From Aselliscus stoliczkanus (lineage: Eukaryota; Chordata; Mammalia; Chiroptera; Hipposideridae): a DNA stretch of 64,000 bases. Below the pieces are notes generated by a model. It ran no database searches. It saw only the letters and a program-made list of their open reading frames with translations, and was not told the DNA's origin. Below, in pieces: positions 56,060 through 64,000 of the stretch (positions are counted from its first letter, which is position 1; the number at the start of each line of letters is the position of its first letter). Position numbers and translations under genes: made by a program. The stretch covers positions 85,605,352 to 85,669,351 of the forward strand of contig CM066736.1 in the NCBI GenBank assembly GCA_033961575.1. The letters run 5' to 3'.

Positions 56060-56260
56060 GTTCTCAGCCGGCAGTGTGTGCCAGGCATGGAGCTTGACTA
56101 TTCATTTACATCACTTCGTTTGATCTTCTTAATAACCCCATGAGGTAGGTTGTATAATTCTCACTCTGCACATGACAAAGTTGAAAAGTTGAAAGGAGGT
56201 GCTGGAAATTTCCCAGGTAGCAAGTAGATGAGCTGAGGTTTGAATTCAACTCTTATACTT
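56060..56260 (-). repeat. MIR element, antisense
   Basis: GTGTGTGCCAGGCATGGAGC, GATCTTCTTAATAACCCCAT and AGATGAGCTGAGGTTTGAAT. Confidence 0.68.
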
Positions 56261-56405
56261 TACATCCCATATACAGTCTAAATATTGCTTACAAGTTGTT
56301 TAGGAAAGATTGTGTTCTTATTCTAATTAGAATTAGAATACTTAATTGAATTCTAATACTTAGAAAGAGACCCTCAACTCTCGAGAGAAACACATCCCTT
56401 CTCTT

Positions 56406-56510
56406 TTTTTTTTTTTTGAGGGCAGTGTCACTGGCCCTCATGTGGGACCCGAACTGGGGCCGCTGGCTTCCCAAAACCAGCTCTTAACCACCGCGCCACT
56501 CGGCCGGCCC
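56406..56510 (-). mobile_element. Short tRNA-derived SINE with 14-bp target-site duplication
   Basis: A T-run, then GAGGGCAGTGTCACTGGCCC, ending CCACTCGGCCGGCCC. The duplication ACATCCCTTCTCTT (56392-56405) matches ACACCCCTTCTCTT (56511-56524) with one difference. Confidence 0.95.
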
Positions 56511-57169
56511 ACACCCCTTCTCTTGTTATCAGACATCTGACATTAGCTACACCTCCTCTTAGCTGTTGTTTGGCTAAGGTACACATATTCAGTCTTTTGA
56601 AATCTTAGCTTGTAAATGAATCCCACAGCCTCTTCATCATTCTTTATGTCTCTGAACTCCCTCCAGTTTCCCTTAAAGAATCTGATAATGAGGTGCCCTA
56701 AATGGAACACAGTTTTCCAGAATGCTCCTTTCTCGCATTAAGGATTTTTTCCCTTAAAATATTAACTTGACTATAATATCAACTTCATGTCTTTCAAGTT
56801 CTTTGGTGAAATTCTTCTGACCTCAACTTGAATTACATTACAGTCCAAAGCCTGTCTGCCCACTGTTTACTCTCTCTGGTTGATCATAAATAAACAGAGC
56901 TTCAAAAACAACCCCCCAGCCTCCGCCAACAGCAATGAACTGAACTGTTGGGTGCACACTGCTCCTCCAACTGGGTAAATGCTCTGATAATTTGGTCTGG
57001 AATAATTCTACTCATCTTTTGATCTCACAATTCATTTAACAACAAGTAAGTCATTCATGAGATATGTACTGAATACTTGTGCCAGGCAAGGTGTCCAAGG
57101 TCTGACCGGGTCTGACAGAAGGACCCAGCCATGGATGCCACCCTGAAGGTTACCTCTTAAAGCAGAGGG

Positions 57170-57600
57170 TTTTCTCTGGCTGGCAGCAGAAGAGGACGTT
57201 CAGAGAGATCTGAACTGTCAGAAGGGCTTGATGGGACATTATTGGTCTGAAAATGGAGGGTCCACGTGAGAAGGAATGCAGGAGGCCTCTAGGAACAAAG
57301 AGGGGCCCCTGGCCATAAGCCAGCCAGGAAACGGGAACCTCAGGCCTACAGCTGCAAGGGACCGGATTCTGACAACTTCAAGGAGCTTGGAAGTGGATTA
57401 CTCTCCAGACAAGAGCCCCCCCACCCCAACCAACACCTTGATTTGGGCCCCTGTGAGACCCTGAGCAGAGATAGCACATGAGCCCAGGCTTCTGACCTAC
57501 AGAACTGACCTACAGAACTGTGGGATGAAAATGGATGCTGTTTAAGCAGCTAAATTTATAGTAATTTGTTACTGAGGCAACTACTACAGGTGGAAAAGAT
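57170..57600 (+). repeat. MLT1-like LTR (ancient MaLR retrotransposon), solo
   Basis: AGGAGGCCTCTAGGAACAAA, CAGCCAGGAAACGGGAACCT, GAGCTTGGAAGTGGATTACT and CTGACCTACAGAACTGTGGG, then TTTATAGTAATTTGTTACTG, in the order I associate with MLT1-type LTRs. A 13-bp unit (CTGACCTACAGAA) is tandemly duplicated at 57492-57517. No internal retroviral genes. Confidence 0.6.
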
Positions 57601-58189
57601 TACTTCTATCTTTTGCCTGAAGATATCTGGAGTGAAATCACGGGGGGAGATGTGGCCTGAGCAGTTCCTTGATGGACAGATAACATTTTGTATATCTACA
57701 ATGTGTCAGGCACAATGGGGATAGCTCCACACAAGGGCACAGGGGTTTTTAGTTAGCAAATAATATTTTGAACATTAAACACATGCTGGAACATACTTCT
57801 CCAATGGTTAATTTAAGTGCTCAGGGGTTAGGGACACAGAAGAATCATCCCCAACTTTATTTATTTCTGGGAGTCTGAGTTTTTGCTCTCCAGGGATTAT
57901 GGTTCTCTGAAATATTCTGGATGATATTGTCAGGCTAAGAGCCAAATCTGGACGTTCAAGTTTATGGCAGACAGACTACGAAACTAAAAACCATATGAAT
58001 AACGAGTTCAGAACAGGACAAAATCTTTGGTTGTTGGAGCAGAGCATATGGTATTAAGTGACCTTGTTTATCAAACTGGGAAAGCACAGAGCATCTGAGC
58101 CAGTTATATAAACTAGCTGTGTAACAACACCAAGTCAATTCCTTTTTGCTCTGCTTTCAGTCTTGTATGGGCAAAGAAAGAAGCAGTTG

Positions 58190-58640
58190 TAACCAGGTAT
58201 TCATTTAGTCAACAGGTACTGAACACCTTCTATGTGCTAGGCCATGGACTGAAGTTACAAAATAAAGCAAAGGCAGTTGCTGCATTTATCAAAGGAATTA
58301 TAATATAAGGAAAAGATATTTAAAGATCAGACACATAATTATATTAAAGAATAACGAGTATGCCATTAAAGGAAATGACAGGAACACAGAGGAGGGACAC
58401 CTAACCCAGGGGAGACAGGGAAGTTTGGAAAGGAAGTGATAACCTCTCTGAGTCACACAGTGCAAGGTCCATTTTACTAAGTGAAAGGGTAGAAAAACAG
58501 AGGAAACTGCATGTGCAGCTTAGAAGCAAGAGAGAACATGGGAAACAGCAAGCAGTTTGAGAAGGGAAAGACAAGGGGTGAGACTAGAGTAATGCAGGGT
58601 TACCACAGGCCTAAGCAGCCTTGAAAAGAAAACTTGAAGC
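58190..58640 (+). mobile_element. L2 3' fragment
   Basis: Starts ATTCATTTAGTCAACAGGTA and CACCTTCTATGTGCTAGGCC, then a degraded L2 body including AAGCAAGAGAGAACATGGGA. Approximate bounds. Confidence 0.6.
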
Positions 58641-58657
58641 CAAGTTCCAAATCCTGA

Positions 58658-58691
58658 ACGTCAGATGACGTAACCAGCACGTCAGATGACG
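58658..58691. promoter_or_regulatory. Paired CRE-like motif, two copies 21 bp apart
   Basis: ACGTCAGATGACG occurs at 58658-58670 and 58679-58691. Each contains CGTCA and TGACG arms in inverted orientation around GA, and the first continues as TGACGTAA, a CRE-like core. CREB/ATF binding is inference. Confidence 0.4.
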
Positions 58692-59814
58692 GTGACAAGG
58701 TGTGATGGAGTGCTGAACAGTTAAATGGCCTCAAAGAAGGATGATGGTTTTACACAAGGAAGGAAAAATCATGGTCTGGAGAAATGGATAACCTATCCAT
58801 CTGTCCTCTACCTTCATCACCTTCTTGCTCAGTGGAGCATCAGAAAACAAGGCTCCAATGGTAAAGGTTACAGGCTTCAGTTAAGATAAAGAGACGGAGA
58901 GAGTTCTATGGCTACCAGGGGCTTGCAAGGGCTGGCAGGCCTTACGTCAAGGTGTCTGGAGGCTCTAGTTTGGGTGAAATTGCTCTTGAAGTCCTTGGAG
59001 CTTGCACCGAAGGCTTCATTTGGATGAAGACTTTCTCACTGTTCAGCGGGACTGTTGGAGAAGTCCCTGATTAAGGTGCCATCAGAAGCCAGTTCTAGGG
59101 AAAGCAGCTGAAACTGTTGACTCAAGGAAGGGACTACCTCAGGATATTTTGTAACAATAGTCCAGGTCCTGGTTTGTGGAACAGGATGTTCTGAGCAAAG
59201 CCCAATGCAGCGTTTACACTCAGACGACAGCCAGAGCCCTGATTAGGCACAGAATCCTACAGAACAGAGCCTAACCTGCAAAGGCACTTGGTTTTACCTC
59301 TGCACAGAACAGACTCCTTTTCTCCAGCATCTGTGACAATCATATAGCTTTAGTACGCACCCCTCTAATGACTAGATACTTAATTAATTTCCAGGCTCTC
59401 TATTCCATAGTTGGGCAGTTCTGCTAAAAAATACTACTGTTCATGTGAGCTAAAAATTTCCCCCGATTTCTATTTGTCTTAATTTAATCCATCAGCAAGG
59501 TTTAATTTTACTCCTCCTTCCCCGATAGCCTTTCATTCAGACAGGAAGATAGTTATCTCCTTCCCTTGGACATATTCTTTACTTATGGTTTCGACTTGTC
59601 TAGAATAACTATATACTTAACATCCATTTTTTCAGGTTTATAACTAACTCCCATTACGATCTTGATCCCTATCAGATCAAGTTGTTCAAAAGCCATACTA
59701 AGTAAGCTTCACCAGGGAAGGGACCCGATTCCCCAGTAGATCTATGTTTTGTCTGTGTCTCACTGAGTGCTGCAATATGTGAGAACACCAACTTTTTCTT
59801 TTCTTTTTTTTGCT

Positions 59815-60080
59815 AAGGTGCCCTGTGTCAAAACCTTCCCAGCTTCACTCACATTATGCTGGGTCCCTTCCATGTGCTCTATAACATAGAAATACTTGCC
59901 ATTCCTTAAAGGAGCCTCATCCTTCCACTCTTTGACACAGCTGTGTCTTTGTCATGCTTTTCTTCTGTCTGGAAGGCCTATCCTACTTTTTCCATTTCTG
60001 GCTTTTTCCATTAAAATCTTACCCTTTCTACAGTCCTAGTCAGATGTTATACACTGCTAAGCTTTCCCAGACTGAATCAG
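59815..60080 (-). mobile_element. L2 fragment, antisense
   Basis: Reverse L2 pattern including TTTGTCATGCTTTTCTTCTG, TCTGGAAGGCCTATCCTACT and TTAAAATCTTACCCTTTCTA. Degraded. Confidence 0.5.
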
Positions 60081-60099
60081 TGAGAAGAATGATGGAGAT

Positions 60100-60310
60100 C
60101 GCTAAATGGTTGTTTGCTATGTGCCAAGCTCTTTGCCGGGTTCTTTAATACTGTATCTTATTCAAAGTTTGTAAACTCTCCAGGTATTTTTATCTTTGCT
60201 TCACAGATGAAGATACAGGTTCAGAAGGTTAAGTAATTCCTCAAGTTCACACAACTAATAAAACAGAACCCTGGCCTATCTGACTTAAAAGTCCATGGAC
60301 ATCATATGAT
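60100..60310 (-). repeat. MIR element, antisense
   Basis: TTTGCTATGTGCCAAGCTCT, TTGCTTCACAGATGAAGATA and TCAAGTTCACACAACTAATA. Confidence 0.65.
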
Positions 60311-61879
60311 GCTACTCCCATGATACTGTTTACCTTCTCTATAGCATGTATGTTACAGAGAAACATTACAGAGAGCCAGAGCCAGCCTCCCAGCCTCCCT
60401 CCCTGTCTTCATGAACAGTTTAAATGTATGAACTGTCTCAGAAGGTAATACGTTCCCCATCAGTTAGTTTAAGCAGAAGCATGGTGAGTAGCTCTTAGGA
60501 ACGCTGTAGAAAGGTGTTGGAAATTAGAAGAGATGTCCTCTGATCTGTAAATCTCGTGACACTCTGGGCTTTCATTTGTGAGCTGGAAAAGACAAATATT
60601 CCGAAAAGCCTGGTTGTGGGACAGTCACTAGCTGTATTTGGATCTCATTCCTCTTCCGTTGGAAAAGCAGTAAAATCAGGCTGAATTTGGTGAAAATAAA
60701 GACAACATTTTGAAGTCCATTGTTTTCTTATTCCTTTAAAAACCTTCTTGCTCCATTTAAAAAGTCTTTGGCTGCTTGCGGGTTCAGATGGTGCATTGAA
60801 TGTGTCCATTTACTTTTGCAACCTCTGAACCTCCGATAACATATCAGTAATGGGATTTTCTGTCTTCATGCTTCCCTTGTTTCTAATGAGAATATAACAG
60901 TGTTTAAATTGTTGTTCTCTTTATATATTTTGTGTATAAATAAATAGAACAAAGGCAGAGAATAGGAGAGGATATAACAGCAACACAATTTTGGAAACTG
61001 AGAAGCGAGTAGGCAAGTGGTCACTAACTGGGTGGGCTTAAGAAAGCTGAGCTCTAAGCCAGAATAGTGAAATTGAGAAACCATCTGAAGTACACTTCAG
61101 TAACCCCTTAAGGCCCAGGCCTGGTGGCCCCAGGCACTTCTTGAAGTGGCAGTAAAATTGGGGTTAAGAACAGGAAGATGGGTTGCAAATCTATAAGACA
61201 ATTACATCTCCGGATCCCCTCCCAACTCCACGGAGCCAGGCAACAACCCTCTCACACCCCGGCACATAAACTAGAATTTTATTCTTTGGAGAAGGAAACA
61301 TCAGTACCATTAAGGACAAAGGCGATGGACCGAAAACAAGGTGATGAAGTAAACATATGCATATTAAACGCTGAGACCTCTGGGCTTCTTCTCCCACCCC
61401 CATCTCTACTTCTAGAATATAGGCAGATAGTTTGCAGGCTTGTATGTTATAGGCAGCTAACTGAAAGACCCTTGACAAGCCAAAGGGAAAAGACTTAAGG
61501 AGAATGACATTAGGTGTTCCCCAATGAGAAGAGTGCAGCCGAATTACCCTACAGCGAACCCCACAGCTGACAGCCTCTATCCAACACTAAGAGCTTCCAA
61601 TATTTTCTAGTCCTCTCCTCTTAGAATTAAATATGCAATCAAGTATCATCCAACTTCTAAAAAAAACAATGATATATCCAGATCAAACCAAAAACAAGAA
61701 TAAAAATGCTCAGATAGATACTACACACATATAAAACCAAAAAACCCAGGATGCTATTCAGAGAAAAAGAGCCCTTAGATATTTAAAATATGAAAAATGA
61801 AAAACAGAAGGGCAGGAAGATGAAGTGGAGGGAATCTCTCAGGAGGTAGAACAAAAAGACAAAGAGATGGAAAACAAGA

Positions 61880-62950
61880 GAGAAAAGAACATTAAAGGAT
61901 AAGTGCAAGAAATCTAACATCTAAATAACAGAAGTCTAAAAAAAGAGATGAGAAAATAAAGGAGAGGAAATCATCAATTAAATAATTCAAGAAAATGTCC
62001 CAGAACTTAATGAGTTGAATTTTCAGATTGAAAAGATCCACTGAGTACCCAGCACAATGGACAAAAATAAACCCATACAAGGTCCAGTGGCCTGACATTT
62101 CAAAACACTGGGGACAAGAGGAGTTCCTACATACTTCCAGAAAGAAAACAAACAAAACAAAGCAAAACAAAATAAGTGAATAAACAGATCACATACAACA
62201 ACCAGGCATCAAATATTTTTAGGTTTCTCAAAAGACACATTGCAAATTAAAATGTAATTGAACAATGACTTAGAAATTCCTAAGGAAATTATTTCCAGCC
62301 TAAAATTCCATATCCAGCCAAAGAAAAATAAAGATATTATCAGGTTTACAAAGTCACTGAAGTTTACCTCCATATACCCTTTCTTAGGAAGCTATAGGGA
62401 GATAAGCTCCAAAAAAGCGAGAGAGTAAAGTGACATACAGAAAGACCTGGGACCCATCCAGGAAACTAATTTCAACATGTGAGAAGAGATGAGAATCCTC
62501 GGGATTATGATAAAAGCATAGAGGCAATCAGACAGAGTGGAGCAGGTCAGAAGGCTCCAGGGGAGATTGCTTCCAAAGATGAAACTGACTGAATACCTGA
62601 CATGCAGCTGATTGTGTATCTGACATGTCTGAACATCTTGAGAGATTCAGGCAACTGGTGGTAAGAGAATTTGGGGTGAAATCGGTTATAAACACACTGC
62701 AAACTAATCAAAGAAGAAATAAGAGAATTATAAACTCCAAAGAAAACAAAAAACATTAGGCAGGAAAGAAGTAATCACAGTATGTTGCACAGCTTACCTC
62801 TGAGTGAGATTTACACAGATGCAGTACTTTGAATAGTAAACTATACTGTTGGGTGATATATAGGTTACCAATGGAAAGGGAATATGAATGTGTAAAGAGG
62901 TGATGAAAGGGAGCAAAATTCTCATCTTGTACTGAAGGAATTGGTGATAA
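61880..62950 (+). mobile_element. Ancient LINE-type remnant (HAL1 or old L1M-like)
   Basis: Purine-rich, stop-laden sequence with phrases reminiscent of old L1/HAL1 elements: AAATGTCCCAGAACTTAATG near 61993, CCAGCACAATGGACAAAAAT near 62050, TTCCAGCCTAAAATTCCATA near 62294. The assignment rests on remembered consensus patterns. Bounds are approximate. Confidence 0.5.
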
Positions 62951-63369
62951 TCCTAAAATAGAATCCAGGAAGTAGCAACATTATCAGGTTATTTAGTAAT
63001 TTGAGGCAAATACTAAGAGAATCTTAGTAAATTTAAATTGTTGAAGTAATGACCTTTGGGGAACCAAGGAAAATACTGTTTTTCATAATAAGCCTCAAGT
63101 AACTATCTGACTCTTCAAACCAACAGTATATGTAATTTTTATAAAGTAAAAACAAAACAATTGCTGTAGGCCAGAGCTCTAGGGTTAAGTTAGCTAAAGA
63201 CACAACCTGTCCCCTCCATTTTCAGACCATCAAATGACAACATGTCATGCATCCTTGTTGAGTTGGTAACAATCTGTCAATATATTGACATTATAAATAC
63301 ACTAGTTTAATTACACAGAAGTAATTTACTACTGCGTCTGAAATAAAATTGTCAGCAAAAGACAAACTA

Positions 63370-63450
63370 TTGGGTTGTCGGAAAAGTCATGACATATTTT
63401 TTCTCTGTTTTTGATTACAAAAATGCGTCGTGACTTTTCTGACAACCCAA
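63370..63450. mobile_element. 81-bp mariner-derived MITE with TA target duplication
   Basis: Nearly palindromic: the left end TTGGGTTGTCGGAAAAGTCA and the reversed right end TTGGGTTGTCAGAAAAGTCA match at 22 of 24 terminal positions. TA lies directly outside both ends (63368-63369 and 63451-63452). Size and structure parallel MADE1, the short derivative of a mariner, though the termini differ. It can form a long hairpin. Confidence 0.9.
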
Positions 63451-63774
63451 TATTAGAAAATGCCGATAACACTTTGAAAACATTTGTCAGCTCTCTGACT
63501 GGAAGAAGAGAAAACTGCACTCAAGAATTTATAACAACTTATTATCAAAGGCTTATGTTTTGGGAAAATTGCTCACTTATTGTATAATTTCTCCTTAATC
63601 TCACTCCACTTCTCAAAGCACTGCATTATCTTCCAAGCACATTTATAACTGAAGACAGTAATTTCATCTGATACAAATGTGCACTCTTCCTCTCCTTTCA
63701 AATGGCCAGCTATTCCTTTCAGTGTTGAATTCTTGTCCTTAGTCCAAGTGGAAGGTCACTGATTCATTCTATCT

Positions 63775-64000
63775 TCCATGCACAAACCTTTCCTGAGTCC
63801 ATTTTATGTGCTAGGCATTGTGTTAGGATAACGGGATGAATGAGCTTCCATATCTGTTCCTTAAGGAGCTTATGTGTCCAGTAGGGGAGACATACGCACA
63901 CAACAAAGAATAACAGAAATACAAGGATATCGATATATTGGACTGATGGCTTTTTAAAAAAAAGTTCAGCAGGGAGAACAGAAGATGAATGGTAACTCTG
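63775..64000 (+). mobile_element. L2 3' fragment, running off the window
   Basis: TGAGTCCATTTTATGTGCTA, GGCATTGTGTTAGGATAACG and CTTAAGGAGCTTATGTGTCC match the standard L2 start of the 3' segment. Truncated by the window edge. Confidence 0.65.

Overview
This is nuclear DNA from a placental mammal. It has introns of tens of kilobases, GT-AG splice sites, old MIR/L2/L1 debris, microsatellites and many tRNA-derived SINEs. I infer a bat, probably of the rhinolophoid side of the tree. The SINE heads begin GGGCCGGC, and the longer SINE ends in a CCCCAATAAAATCTTT module that I associate with bat SINEs. There are also traces of two different mariner-type DNA transposons. The lineage call is inference and no database was searched.

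Layout. Positions 1-13.8 kb are GC-rich at first, then AT-rich. They are intergenic, with MIR and L2 fragments, a block of old LINE-1-type sequence (about 6.5-9.1 kb) and scattered SINEs. Positions 13.85-15.17 kb hold a decayed minus-strand retrocopy resembling PRR14, recognised by its Tantalus-like motif and by a leucine/glutamate-rich C-terminus in another frame. A SINE has landed inside it. Positions 15.2-20.1 kb are mostly unique sequence, part of which is probably the 3' UTR of the one real gene seen here.

That gene lies on the minus strand. Its terminal coding exon is 20129-20831 and its penultimate exon is 43525-43616. A 22.7 kb intron separates them, with matching phase and good splice signals. 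The protein tail is serine-rich and apparently disordered, with a PPxY motif and an acidic/amphipathic C-terminal end. I could not name the gene. Positions 43.6-64 kb appear to be further upstream intron, and I found no other exon there.

The two introns hold most of the mobile-element content: eleven of the fourteen clear SINEs lie outside the L1 block and nine lie upstream of the terminal exon, alongside L1 ORF2 remnants, a 5'-truncated L1 with target-site duplication, L2 and MIR pieces, hAT-like elements, an MLT1-like LTR, and two mariner-type relics. Several SINEs have target-site duplications that can be read directly, so their boundaries are firm. Two long composite SINEs lie in the sense orientation of the gene and carry AATAAA, making them candidate intronic polyadenylation sites.
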